This document shows, piece after piece, positions 48,076 to 57,240 of a stretch of DNA of 64,000 nucleotides (its first letter is position 1; every line of letters starts with the position of its first letter). The stretch covers positions 1-64,000 of the forward strand of contig NZ_JANXNX010000115.1 of the NCBI RefSeq assembly GCF_025353885.1, written 5' to 3'. Under the pieces are notes generated by a model. It did no database searches and was not told the DNA's origin. It worked only from the letters and a program-made list of their open reading frames with translations. The DNA comes from Sphingomonas sp. (GTDB taxonomy: Bacteria; Pseudomonadota; Alphaproteobacteria; Sphingomonadales; Sphingomonadaceae). The position numbers and the translations under genes are program-made.

Positions 48076-48219
48076 CGTTAAGTCAGGCGTCACCCATGGC
48101 CGAAATGGACGTTAAGGTTCGCGGTGGATTGCCCGGCTCCGGCGTAAAGAAACCGTAAAGCCAGAAGCGCGCGACCATAGAACGCGGCGTTAAGATTTGT
48201 TTGACAACAGTCCGTTAAG
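48076..48219. promoter_or_regulatory. kdp upstream region with CGTTAAG/CGTAAAG repeats
   Basis: The gap between kdpF and the divergent PilZ gene holds four CGTTAAG copies (48076, 48110, 48188, 48213) and two CGTAAAG copies (48143-48149, 48154-48160) spaced 11 bases apart. Direct repeats one helical turn apart are the usual target of OmpR-family regulators, so the 48143-48160 pair is the best KdpE-site candidate. A TTGACA at 48201-48206 has no convincing -10 partner. Confidence 0.45.
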
Positions 48220-48258
48220 GCAGGCCCAGCGGGGAATGTATAGCCCCGGGGAACACAC

Positions 48259-48621
48259 ATGGTATCGAATGTCCAACGGCTTGAAGCACCTTTAATCGAC
48301 CCCATCAACCGTCGGTCGTCTCCCCGCGTTTCGGTGTTGGTGGCCCAAGCCAGCGTGCGGAAGTTCAGCGAACAGCCAACCGAAGCCGTTCTTGGCGACC
48401 TGTCCATCTATGGCTGCAGAATTCAATCACCCCTCGAACACAGTGCCAATGAGCGCGTCTGGCTGCGCTTTTCAGGAACCAATCCAATCCACGCTACCGT
48501 TGTCTGGAGCGACAAGGGATTTGTTGGCTGCCGGTTCGATGTTCCGATCGCGAACAGTCTTTTTCGATCGCTAACGCTAGATGGCACGCCACAACTGAAA
48601 ATTGCCGAAATCACACGCTGA
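48259..48621 (+). CDS. PilZ domain protein (c-di-GMP effector)
   Basis: The 120-residue, single-domain protein shows the c-di-GMP motif in both halves: an RxxxR-like 'NRRSSPRVSVLV' near the N-terminus and D/NxSxxG as 'LGDLSIYGCRIQSP'. 'ANERVWLRFSG' and 'HATVVWSDKGFVGCRFDVPI' complete the six-stranded barrel. It is divergent from the kdp operon, with no neighbour downstream on its strand. Single PilZ proteins of this kind are common in sphingomonads and act on motility or polymer production through unknown partners. Confidence 0.85.
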   Translation: MVSNVQRLEAPLIDPINRRSSPRVSVLVAQASVRKFSEQPTEAVLGDLSIYGCRIQSPLEHSANERVWLRFSGTNPIHATVVWSDKGFVGCRFDVPIANSLFRSLTLDGTPQLKIAEITR

Positions 48622-49085
48622 GTGGGATAATCCGGCAGTCTTAGTTTGCCAACTGGCCCAACATTTCGGACCAGCGTGCGTCCAGATCCTTGCTGACCCC
48701 GTGTCTTGACGAAACGTTGAAAAAAACGGTCGCTGGATTTGAACATCAACATGCAATCTCGCGCTGACCATGCCCACAGTGCCAGTCAGCAAAAAGATGT
48801 TCTCGCGATGCTGTAACGCCGTCATTTTCGTCGCCATGAACGCGTGGTCGAAGGCCTCCATCCGGCTTTTCTGCTGGTGAAAGAAAGATGGGCCTGTCGC
48901 AGCCGCACAAAGCCCGACGGCAGGCGTCCGATACTTGTTATTCTGTTGCCGGGTGATGGTTGCCGCCTCCTTATCAAAGGTAGGAAGATCGAAGTATCTT
49001 CGATGGCCCGTTTGCGCAGAACGGCAAACGGCTTCCGGTGACGGATAACCATATCGGCGTTTACCCGGATCGTCACCCTGCAGAA
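48622..49085. other. Stretch of about 460 bases without a convincing gene
   Basis: Several ORFs of 60-170 codons overlap here on both strands (for example 48577-49089 minus), but none has a recognisable domain, a good ribosome site or sphingomonad-like codon pattern, and the longest runs into the PilZ gene. An A-run of six at about 48720 is the only visible low-complexity feature. It may hold a decayed gene or a regulatory RNA. Confidence 0.4.
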
Positions 49086-49262
49086 TCACTCGTCTTGTTC
49101 ATGGGCTTTCTCGCCGAGATCATTCGGGCCGCCGATTGGCTGCCCCGAAACAATTAGCCCTACGTCATTGTCCGCGGTCAAACCCGCCGGACCCATCTGG
49201 TTTGCGACCTTATTTATGGTTCCCTCATCTTCGGCGGTCGTGTTATTATCGTCAGGAGTCAT
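49086..49262 (-). CDS. Small acidic hypothetical protein
   Basis: ATG 49262 ('MTPDDNNTTAEDEGTINK') with AAGG ten bases upstream gives 58 residues. It is very acidic and polar with no hydrophobic segment: 'MGPAGLTADNDVGLIVSGQP' and a tail 'NDLGEKAHEQDE'. The track start (49295) adds 11 residues. The composition is protein-like rather than random, and the ribosome site is good, so it is probably real. No family was recognised. It lies 83 bases beyond the stop of the 1697-residue gene on the same strand and might be a late member of that unit. Confidence 0.5.
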   Translation of the reverse strand: MTPDDNNTTAEDEGTINKVANQMGPAGLTADNDVGLIVSGQPIGGPNDLGEKAHEQDE

Positions 49263-49345
49263 GGAAATTACCTTGCTGCCGTAACGAAGCATCAATTCAC
49301 GGCCGTTCGATGAGTTCCCTGGGAGGGCGATCGTTGTAGGCCGCC

Positions 49346-52300
49346 TCAGCGGCGCGACGATCCCAGGCCCAGCCCGGACAAGCTTTTCTGGTCGAACTTG
49401 AAGCGCAGGGTCACATAAGGTCCCGAACGGGTGTAGCGTGCATCGTTATAGTCGCGGTCATTATAGCCGACAATATTGTAGCCTACCGAAATATAGCCAT
49501 TCTTGAACGGAGCAATGCCAACTGCCGGGCCACCGGAATAACTGATGGCCCGTCCTGCAGCGCTTTCGCGGACAGTTCCCGACACGCCCAGGTCGATCTT
49601 TTCAGACAGGTCGAACTTGATGTCCGCACCGACGACATTCGACCAGCCGGTCAGGTCGTCGCTGTCGTAGCGATCGGCCACATATCGGCTGCCCCAAAAC
49701 AGCGACAATTCGCTGCGACCGAGATAGCGGCCTTCGCTTTTCGTTGTGGGCGACCAATTGACGCTGAGGCTGTTGATAATCCGCCGAGAAACAGCATCAC
49801 CGGTGATCAGCAACACCGAACCTATCGCATCGTTTTGCCCCGCGACCGCGTTCGAAACCTTGTCGCTGCGGAGTTCCAGCTTTTCGAGCCACGCGAAGCG
49901 GCTGTTGTCGGGGCGATTGGCCCAGCTGACCGCGAGCGCCGCAGACTGGGTGGTCGGACCGGCATTCTGTTTGGCGCGGAACCAGCTTGCAGTCGCTCCC
50001 AAGGCGCGACCCTCGCCCAGCGTGCGAAGCATCGACGTGGTAATGCCATAGCGATCGGAAAGGTCGCCGTTGCGATATTCGGCGCGACCGTTCCAGCTCC
50101 AGCGATCGCCGCGATACGTTGCGCCGCCGGTGACAGCGGTGAAATCTTCGGTAATCGTGTTGTTGATGCCCAGAAACCCGCCACTCGCGACCGGCTGATT
50201 AACGTTTAACACGCGTGAGGGATCGATCCCACCGAGGGTCTTGTTGCCGTCGAGCGTGAAATCCACAGTCCAGCGTTTGCCAATCGGCAACGACTGGGCA
50301 AGGCCGTAGGCGGCGTAGCTGCGTGGTCCGTATTCAGCGACATCCTGGCGATTGGCCGTCGCGACCAGACGTCCGCCCGCCCATGGCTTGAGGTCGAAGC
50401 CAATGCGCGCCGTCCGCGCATCGACCGACTTGCCGCTGGCGATTTCGTACGAGCCGATCAGAGTTACCGCCGACGTCACCGCAAAGCGTGCCGTGGCAGT
50501 GTGACGCGCAGGAAAATCGACGCTCCGGCTCACGCCGCCGGGTGCGAATTCGGTTTGCGCGTCCAGTTCCAAGCGATTGTTGAAAAGCTTTTTGGTGGCA
50601 CCAAGCTGGATGATCGTCGAATTGGCGGTCGTTCCATCCACGAGGCGATCGTTGGCAATCGTGACCCCGGCACGCAGGTCGAGGGCCTTGGTTCGATATT
50701 CGACCTTCGCGAGCCCCGCGTTGCGACGGGCGTCGCTGCCAAGCTGGATTTCCTGCCATGCGCTCCCGACCAGCGACAGTTCGGGCGAAATGCGCAGGCG
50801 GCCATCAGCCCCGAACTTGCGCGTGCCGACTTCCGAAGCATTTTGCTGGCCAACACCAAAGCCCGCCTGTTGTTCGCGCGCATAGGCGAAGATGTCGTAC
50901 TTCGGACCGTGATGCTCGGCCTCGACAAGCCATGCGGTCGATGCACCGGCGCTTGCGACATTCGATCCTGGCCGAACCTTGTTGCCGCTGCCCGCAAATT
51001 CTGCACGGATTTCGGTCGAGGCCGAAGGTGTATAGCGAACATCGACGCCACCGACATTGGTGCGCGCGACGTCGTCTTCGTTGTGAATGCCGCTGGCGCC
51101 GACCGTCAGTGTCTTGGCGCTGTTGGTCCATGATGCACGGCCACCGGCGTTGGTGACACGCTGGGCGACGCCATCGACTTCATAGTCAGCGACGATGAAC
51201 TGCGGGTCGAGCAGCGACGAGCGGCTCACCACTGGCGAACGGAACGTTAGTGTGCCCGAAACATAGTCGATGTCGTAATCGATGTGCCGCGTCAGGACCT
51301 TGCTCTCGATGATCTTGTCCGAACGCAGGCGGTCGCGAACTTCGATCGTGATCTTTTCGCTGTTCGGCAAGATGTCGCGCGCCGCCAGACCATAGGGACC
51401 GCTGAGGCCGTTCCCCTGGATTTCCTGGCGACGATGCCGATAGGGCGTGTCCGAGGCGAACGCGGTCGCGGCCACATGTTCCGACCGATACTGCGCCTTC
51501 AGACCGTTGAAGGTGCGGACGTAACGCGTGAGCTGGGGTTCGGCCATGCCGGTTTCATAGTCACCGAACAGCGCATAGAACTGCGGCCGTTCGAGGCGAA
51601 CGTATAGCTTGCGGATCGATGCGGCGTCGTAGCGACGCTCGCTGCGGTCGGCATAGACGGTGTAATAAGCCTGCGGATCGAGCGTGCCGCCGAACCGGGT
51701 CTGGTCTTCGTGCTTGGCGCTGTCGTAAGACAGTGTCAGCAGCCATTTGCCCTGGATCTTGCCCTTTGCATAAAGCGCCACGCGACCGCTTGTCAGCCAC
51801 TCGTCCGACCCCTTGCCGAGTTCTTCGAGACGACCCTTCACGGTGTTGAAGCCAGCCGTTCCCGAGGCAAAGCCAACGACAGTCCACGGACGATCTCCCG
51901 GCGTTAACCAGGTGTCGATCCGCTGCGAACGGGTCACTTCGCCATCGCGAAAGGGCAGGGTCAGCGTCAGCGTGCCCGAAGCCGTCGTTGGCTCCAGTTC
52001 GATATAGGCGACGCCGTCGTCCCCGTGGACATGCCAGACCGGGCGGGCGCGTTCCAGACCGGCGAGCTGGCGGGCTTGCTGGGCGTCGGCTTCAACGGCG
52101 GGATAATAAGGGGCGGGCACGCTGAAGTCGCCGACCAGACCGTGATGGATCGGCTTGCCATCGCGATCGGTCAGGCGAACGGCGATTACGGGCCGGGTCA
52201 CGCCGTCTGCCACCAGCGACGAGCGGTCGCGCAGAAATTCGGCGTGGAGCGGGCTTGCCGAGAAGTGGACGTCGCGGGACAGGTGCTCGACCACCGTTCC

Positions 52301-54439
52301 GCTGGCGTCGCGGACCTCGGCGGTAAAACGGGTGTCGCGGTCGTTAAGGTCGAGCGCGCGCCACAGGGTGACGGCAACGGTGGCGTCGGCGTTCTTGCGC
52401 GTCCCGTCCAGCGCCATTGCATCGACCGGCTTGCCGTTGGCAAACAGGCTGACCGTCTGGCTTGGCAGATGCTTGATGGCAACGCGCACGGCTTTTGTCC
52501 GCGGGTTGTGATCGGGTTCGGGGAACAGCCATGCGATGCCCGGGGTCTGGCCGCTAAACCAGTCGCGCTCGGCGCCCGCCGCGGCCTGGTCGGTCGCGGC
52601 GCTCAATGGCGCAATGGCTGTCGCGGTCGAACGCGGCGCGTTGAAACCGGCGGTTGCGTGGAAGTCAGCGCGCAACAGGGCACCACCCTGGCCTTCGACA
52701 AAGCGCGAGATAGCGCTGCCTGCAGAACGCGCGTTGAGGGCGCAGTTTGCAGGCACGAGGTTGGGGCCGAGCGTCGACGGATCGATCTGGACGACATGCG
52801 TGCCCGGCAACACGCCTTCAAAATGATAGCGCCCGTCAATCTCGGTGACCGAATAGCTACCATCTTCCATCATTACGCGGACCCCCGCGATCCCATTGGT
52901 CGCCCTGGGGTCGACGCTGCATCCGCCATCGGTAATGCGACCGATGATGGTCATGCGATCCGAAATGCCGTCGCGGGCGATGCGGACGGCGGCGTCCGCA
53001 ATGGCGCTGGTCGTTCCGAATGTATCGCGCGCCTGCGCCCGGTTGATCGCTTGGCCTGACTGCGCGTCGGGACGAACCTCCAGCAGGTAAGTGACGACAC
53101 CCGATGCGCGGATGGGCAGCGCCGGGAGCCTGATATCCAGGTCCCGACCATCACTACTAGCCGTATAGGTTATGAGTTCACCATTGTAGCGAACCGTGTT
53201 TGGTTTCAGGCGCATCGCCGATGGCAGGTGATCGGTCACGGTGACAATGCCGGTGGCGCGCGTGGCATCGCTATTGGTCACCGTAATCCGGTATTGCACG
53301 GCGTCGCCGGGAACCGCGACCGCTGCGGAAGCCGCCTTACGAAGGGTCAGGCCGCCCGCAGGCTTGTCGGCGGGAAAGTCGATCCGCACCGGGGCTGGGT
53401 CCGATAACACGAAAATAGCCCCATAGGAGCCGGGACCGAGCGCGAAGGGAAGCCCGTCAGGTCGTCGCAGACTGGCAAGGTCAGCCGGATTTGACAGTGA
53501 CGGCACAGTGTAAGGCGAGGGGGGCCGAACCAGCAGCTTGTAACGGCCGGGTTTGGCAAAGGGAAAGCGATATTCGCCCGCTGGGAAGGTGTAAGTAGCC
53601 CCTCTCGCATCAACAACAGTAGTTCCTGTAACCAATGTGGATGGAAAGAGTGAAGTGCCGTCGTCGCCGTACACGGTTGCGGGAGCGCCCGTATCCGCAT
53701 CGATGAGCGTTACGGTGGTTCCATTGATGGGCGTGGCGTCACGGCTGTCAAAGACAGCGCCATAGGGATCTATCAGCACCTCGACCGGCGTATTGGCGAT
53801 CAGCGAACCATCGGCGCGAACTGAATCGAGCTGCAGCTTGTCACCAGGCTGGAGCGAAAGCTCGCAATCGTGCAATACGGGGCTGGGAGGAACCGGAGAG
53901 GTTCGTATCATGCCGACGAACTGGCCGGTATTGACACCGCTTTCGCCGAGGACCAGCGTCTCCTCATCCCCGGCAGGCGTCTTAAGCGTTACCGTCAGCG
54001 TATCGACGCGCGAAGGGTCTCGATTGTCGACTGCCGAAGTAACGCGGATCACCAGGGGTTCGCCTGCGCGCAAAAGTGTTGTCTGCTCGACGGTGGCAGG
54101 GCTGAGAGGGGTGTCGGCGTAAGCGCCGGTCAGCACCACTGGACGGTCGCCGACTTTCCCGCGACAAATCGTCTGCGGGATGTTCAGTTGCTGGCCGTTC
54201 GGCGTGGTGGCGAAGTGGAACGTGGAAAGCGTCAGGGTCGCGACGTTGCGGTCGACCAACAGGTCGACGCGGTTCGACTGGCGAACAACCGTTGCGTTTC
54301 CCGCGTCCCATTGGATCGTCGCGGTATTGCTGATCGTATCGGCGCGCGCGGGTGTGCTGCCCATGGCGGGCGCCATGGCTGCAAGCAAAACTCCGAAGGC
54401 CCTCAGATGGTTAATCGCGTTACCTATAAAAAAGGGCAC
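49346..54439 (-). CDS. Giant exported protein: DUF11/Ig-like modules plus outer-membrane barrel
   Basis: The track start is GTG 54439; the ribosome site is weak. The 1697-residue product has a signal peptide ending near 'STPARA' (residue 33), then 'DTISNTATIQWDAGN', shared with the smaller proteins upstream. Next come a calcium-binding-like/SdrD-type region (about 200-320), a DUF11 repeat ('VQYRITVTNSDATRATGIVT', about 365-480), a carboxypeptidase-regulatory-like fold ('GIAGVRVMMEDGSYSVTEID', about 490-560) and a Big_1-like Ig domain ('SSLVADGVTRPVIAVRLTDR', about 740-850). From about 855 alternating amphipathic strands continue to the end ('YVTLRFKFDQ'), consistent with a large barrel. It is the last of five co-directional genes. 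Function unknown; an anchor, exporter or adhesin for the preceding secreted proteins is the leading idea. Confidence 0.75.
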   Translation of the reverse strand: MPFFIGNAINHLRAFGVLLAAMAPAMGSTPARADTISNTATIQWDAGNATVVRQSNRVDLLVDRNVATLTLSTFHFATTPNGQQLNIPQTICRGKVGDRPVVLTGAYADTPLSPATVEQTTLLRAGEPLVIRVTSAVDNRDPSRVDTLTVTLKTPAGDEETLVLGESGVNTGQFVGMIRTSPVPPSPVLHDCELSLQPGDKLQLDSVRADGSLIANTPVEVLIDPYGAVFDSRDATPINGTTVTLIDADTGAPATVYGDDGTSLFPSTLVTGTTVVDARGATYTFPAGEYRFPFAKPGRYKLLVRPPSPYTVPSLSNPADLASLRRPDGLPFALGPGSYGAIFVLSDPAPVRIDFPADKPAGGLTLRKAASAAVAVPGDAVQYRITVTNSDATRATGIVTVTDHLPSAMRLKPNTVRYNGELITYTASSDGRDLDIRLPALPIRASGVVTYLLEVRPDAQSGQAINRAQARDTFGTTSAIADAAVRIARDGISDRMTIIGRITDGGCSVDPRATNGIAGVRVMMEDGSYSVTEIDGRYHFEGVLPGTHVVQIDPSTLGPNLVPANCALNARSAGSAISRFVEGQGGALLRADFHATAGFNAPRSTATAIAPLSAATDQAAAGAERDWFSGQTPGIAWLFPEPDHNPRTKAVRVAIKHLPSQTVSLFANGKPVDAMALDGTRKNADATVAVTLWRALDLNDRDTRFTAEVRDASGTVVEHLSRDVHFSASPLHAEFLRDRSSLVADGVTRPVIAVRLTDRDGKPIHHGLVGDFSVPAPYYPAVEADAQQARQLAGLERARPVWHVHGDDGVAYIELEPTTASGTLTLTLPFRDGEVTRSQRIDTWLTPGDRPWTVVGFASGTAGFNTVKGRLEELGKGSDEWLTSGRVALYAKGKIQGKWLLTLSYDSAKHEDQTRFGGTLDPQAYYTVYADRSERRYDAASIRKLYVRLERPQFYALFGDYETGMAEPQLTRYVRTFNGLKAQYRSEHVAATAFASDTPYRHRRQEIQGNGLSGPYGLAARDILPNSEKITIEVRDRLRSDKIIESKVLTRHIDYDIDYVSGTLTFRSPVVSRSSLLDPQFIVADYEVDGVAQRVTNAGGRASWTNSAKTLTVGASGIHNEDDVARTNVGGVDVRYTPSASTEIRAEFAGSGNKVRPGSNVASAGASTAWLVEAEHHGPKYDIFAYAREQQAGFGVGQQNASEVGTRKFGADGRLRISPELSLVGSAWQEIQLGSDARRNAGLAKVEYRTKALDLRAGVTIANDRLVDGTTANSTIIQLGATKKLFNNRLELDAQTEFAPGGVSRSVDFPARHTATARFAVTSAVTLIGSYEIASGKSVDARTARIGFDLKPWAGGRLVATANRQDVAEYGPRSYAAYGLAQSLPIGKRWTVDFTLDGNKTLGGIDPSRVLNVNQPVASGGFLGINNTITEDFTAVTGGATYRGDRWSWNGRAEYRNGDLSDRYGITTSMLRTLGEGRALGATASWFRAKQNAGPTTQSAALAVSWANRPDNSRFAWLEKLELRSDKVSNAVAGQNDAIGSVLLITGDAVSRRIINSLSVNWSPTTKSEGRYLGRSELSLFWGSRYVADRYDSDDLTGWSNVVGADIKFDLSEKIDLGVSGTVRESAAGRAISYSGGPAVGIAPFKNGYISVGYNIVGYNDRDYNDARYTRSGPYVTLRFKFDQKSLSGLGLGSSRR

Positions 54440-54487
54440 GACGGTACACCGCTTGCCAGGTCAGCAAGGAGCGAGCCGTCGCGCGCA

Positions 54488-55540
54488 TCAATTTATCGTT
54501 GTCCGGAAATAAAGCGTGCGGGCCGTGCCCGCCGCGACCGTCGCCAGCGTGCCGCTGACCGTTCCGCCAGAGAAAGTGCCGCCAGCGGTGCCGTCCGCAT
54601 TGCAGGACCCACTGGTAACGGTTCCGTTGATGAAAATGCTCCCTGGCACGAATGTCGTCTGCGTCGGCAACGTGTCCGAAATCGCCACATTACTGGCGCC
54701 CGCACCACCGGCAGCGTTGGCGGTCTGAATGCAATACTCGACGACAGCGCCCGGAATAAGCTTTGGATTGGTCGTGCCGTTCGATGGATCCGATATGACC
54801 TTGCTGATCTTGGTCACCGTCAGCGTCGCGCCTGATACGGTATAGTCGTCGCGTGCTGAAAATTGGCCGTCGCGTGCGGCATCGGTCGAGCCTGCACCAT
54901 CGGCGAACACGGTGTCCTGGCCCGCGGTATTGGCACCGGTGGTCTCGGTGATCACAACGCCCGGGGCACCGGCTCCCCCGGCCTCACGCGCTTGTGCGGT
55001 CAGCGTAATGCCTGCGACATCGCCATTGACGCGATTGGCGGGAATATTAGCGACGACAAAAACAGTTCGCGATGCATCGGCGGCGATTTCGTCGAGGTAG
55101 GTGACGGCGAGATCAGTCCCTGCGTCGTACGTGCCATTGGTGTTGGTATCGATGAACAGGCCCGGCGCCGAAACATCGAAATTGTCGGTGCCGCCATGCT
55201 GGGCGGTGCCGCCCGCTTGCTGAGCAACAGCGAGACCGAGATCGAGCGGCGCGTTGGACGTGTTTGTGACCGTGAAGGTCGTAACCGCGGCGGACTGACC
55301 GGGAGCAACCGTCGTCGTCGCCGTGCCCGTTTCCGCAACCGTCAGCGTGATCTTGCGATCCACAGTAAATGTGTTCGTCGCGCTGACGGCGGTCTGGGCA
55401 ACGCCCCCCACCGAATAACCGACCGAGACCGTGTTGGTAATGGTGGACCCGGCGGTCGTGCCCGCGGCAAAAGCAGGCGCACTGACGCCGGTCAGGACGA
55501 CGGTCCCAAAGGCGGCGAGATTGCGAAAGTAAGATGTCAT
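54488..55540 (-). CDS. Secreted DUF11-like protein, paralogue B
   Basis: ATG 55540 ('MTSYFRNLAAFGTVVLTG', GGGGA upstream) is preferred to the track start at 55567. The 350-residue product has a signal peptide ending 'SAPAFAAG', then 'STITNTVSVGYSVGGVAQTA', 'VDRKITLTVAETGTATTTVA' and 'VTTFTVTNTSNAPLDLGLAV'. A calcium-loop-like 'FIDTNTNGTYDAGTDLAVTY' follows, then a C-terminal DUF11 domain ('LIPGAVVEYCIQTANAAGGA') ending 'RTLYFRTTIN'. It is clearly paralogous to the next upstream gene over its whole length. All-beta, exported and cysteine-poor, it lies 48 bases before the giant gene. Confidence 0.8.
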   Translation of the reverse strand: MTSYFRNLAAFGTVVLTGVSAPAFAAGTTAGSTITNTVSVGYSVGGVAQTAVSATNTFTVDRKITLTVAETGTATTTVAPGQSAAVTTFTVTNTSNAPLDLGLAVAQQAGGTAQHGGTDNFDVSAPGLFIDTNTNGTYDAGTDLAVTYLDEIAADASRTVFVVANIPANRVNGDVAGITLTAQAREAGGAGAPGVVITETTGANTAGQDTVFADGAGSTDAARDGQFSARDDYTVSGATLTVTKISKVISDPSNGTTNPKLIPGAVVEYCIQTANAAGGAGASNVAISDTLPTQTTFVPGSIFINGTVTSGSCNADGTAGGTFSGGTVSGTLATVAAGTARTLYFRTTIN

Positions 55541-55650
55541 CGTTTTGGTCCCCGAGAAAAGCCGCAAGTGGCGTCACTGTCGAAAGGCAGCGACGCCACG
55601 CGCAGCAAGCCGGCAGCACGCTTTCCCCAAAGCATGCTGCCGGCTGCGCG

Positions 55651-56694
55651 TCAGTTTATGGTCGTGCGAAAGTAGAGCGTCCTTGTGGTGCCCGCAGGAA
55701 CAGTTGAAATCGTGCCGGAAACTGTCGTCCCAGCGATCGTCCCGCTGTTCGTGCCGCCGGAGCACGTGCCCGCCGTCGAATTGATGAAGATGCCGGTGCC
55801 GTCATAGGTCGTCTGCGATGGCAGCGGATCGCTGATCGCGACGCCCGATGCGTCGGCGCCGCCAGCGGCGTTGCTCACCAGGATGCAATAAGAAACCACG
55901 GCACCCGGGATCATTTTAGGATTGGTCGTGCCGTTCAGCGGGTCCGAGACGATCGTCGCCGTCTTCGTGACGCTCAGTGCAGCAGCAGATACGGTATAAT
56001 CGTTCTTGGCGGAGAACAGGCCGTCGCGGGCAGCATCGGTCGCGCCCGCCGTATCGGCAAATACCGTGTCCATCAGGGCAGTATTCGCGCCGACAGTTTC
56101 GGTCAGCACGGCACCCTGGCTGCCAGCGGTGCCGCCATTGTCTGCTTGTGCTGTAAGCGTGACAGCGGCAACGTCGTTGGTGGCGCGCCCGATCGGGATG
56201 TTGACCACGACGAAGACGGTTTTCGAACTATCCGCTGCAACTTCGTCAAGATAGGTGATGACGGTATCGGTCGCCGCATTGAAAGTGCCGTCGCCATTGT
56301 CGAGATAAAAGATCGGGCTCGTCACGTCGAAATTGTCCGTGCCGCCATGTGGGGCAGCGCCGCCGACTTGCTGGGCCAGCGACAGGCCGAAATCGAGCGT
56401 CGCGTTAGAAGTGTTGGTCACGGTGAAGGTCGTGACGGCGGCCATCTGGCCGGGTGACACGTTGGTCGTTGTCGTGCCGACAGGCGCAACCGTCAGCGTG
56501 ATCTTTCGATCGACCACGAACGTGTTCGACGCGTTGATCGCCGTCTGCGCGACGGCGCCGACGTTGTAGTTGACCACCACGTTGTTAACGATATTAGACC
56601 CGGCGGCTGTTCCCGCAGCAAAGGCCGGGCCCGAGCCCAGCGCTGTCAAGGCAATGGCACTGGCAGCAGCCAGGAATTTGGTCATGGTCTTCAT
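55651..56694 (-). CDS. Secreted DUF11-like protein, paralogue A
   Basis: The 347-residue product has a signal peptide ending near 'SGPAFAAG'. The order of segments matches paralogue B: 'SNIVNNVVVNYNVGAVAQTA', 'VDRKITLTVAPVGTTTTNVS', 'FTVTNTSNATLDFGLSLAQQ', 'HGGTDNFDVTSPIFYLDNGD', 'AARDGLFSAKNDYTVSAAAL', 'MIPGAVVSYCILVSNAAGGA' and the identical ending 'RTLYFRTTIN'. The two genes are adjacent tandem duplicates that have drifted. Both carry D-rich loops ('DNGDGTFNAATD') of the kind that bind calcium. Probable secreted or surface-displayed structural protein; no enzyme motif is visible. Confidence 0.8.
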   Translation of the reverse strand: MKTMTKFLAAASAIALTALGSGPAFAAGTAAGSNIVNNVVVNYNVGAVAQTAINASNTFVVDRKITLTVAPVGTTTTNVSPGQMAAVTTFTVTNTSNATLDFGLSLAQQVGGAAPHGGTDNFDVTSPIFYLDNGDGTFNAATDTVITYLDEVAADSSKTVFVVVNIPIGRATNDVAAVTLTAQADNGGTAGSQGAVLTETVGANTALMDTVFADTAGATDAARDGLFSAKNDYTVSAAALSVTKTATIVSDPLNGTTNPKMIPGAVVSYCILVSNAAGGADASGVAISDPLPSQTTYDGTGIFINSTAGTCSGGTNSGTIAGTTVSGTISTVPAGTTRTLYFRTTIN

Positions 56695-56767
56695 CTCGAA
56701 TTCTCTTTCCTAATCCAGTTCATGATGCCATCCCCCACCGCCGGCATCGAAAAGGCGGAATTCTCAA

Positions 56768-57229
56768 TTACTTAACGGAACCTCTGAAGCTCAGTTTGCC
56801 GGTGCCACCGATCGCAATCGGTGCTTTCAATATCCAGCGAACATGCGTGACATCCTCGGGCAAAGCGGCGCGCGATGCGCCCGCGGTGGAAACCCGCAGC
56901 GTGCCGAGAGACCCCCAGCTTTTCCCGCCATCGACCGAATAGCTGGCCCCCGCGTCGGCGGTGCTGTCGAAGGCGACGCCGGCCGGGATGGGGTTGGTCA
57001 CCGTGAAATTGGTTGCGGGTGTCTTGCCCTGATTGCGATAGCTCAGCACGAACACCAGCTTTGCGCCCGGCGGCACCGACTTGGGCTGCTCGAGCGTGAC
57101 TTTCACTTTGCCACCGGACCGAGGAACCGCGCGCTCGACGAACATCGCGCTGGTCAGCGCAACGTCATTGGCAGCAAGCGCAGCGGCAGGTGTCGAAAGC
57201 GCAAACAAAGCGAGAATAAGTCTGATCAC
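56768..57229 (-). CDS. Small exported DUF11 single-domain protein
   Basis: The 153-residue product has the signal peptide 'IRLILALFALSTPAAALA'. The mature protein is one DUF11 domain: 'PPGAKLVFVLSYRNQGKTPA' and 'TNFTVTNPIPAGVAFDSTAD', then 'SYSVDGGKSWGSLGTLRVST' and an ending 'GTGKLSFRGSVK'. It lies 11 bases downstream of the 327-residue protein gene and 73 bases upstream of paralogue A. It could be a minor subunit, cap or chaperone of the larger DUF11 proteins. No characterised relative was recognised. Confidence 0.78.
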   Translation of the reverse strand: MIRLILALFALSTPAAALAANDVALTSAMFVERAVPRSGGKVKVTLEQPKSVPPGAKLVFVLSYRNQGKTPATNFTVTNPIPAGVAFDSTADAGASYSVDGGKSWGSLGTLRVSTAGASRAALPEDVTHVRWILKAPIAIGGTGKLSFRGSVK

Positions 57230-57240
57230 CGGTCTAATTC

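Noticed and set aside
48577-49089. 170-residue minus-strand ORF after PilZ
   Set aside because: No recognisable domain, it overlaps the PilZ gene end, and its composition looks random.
52025-53059. 344-residue plus-strand ORF inside the giant protein gene
   Set aside because: Long only because of high GC on the antisense strand; no protein-like features.
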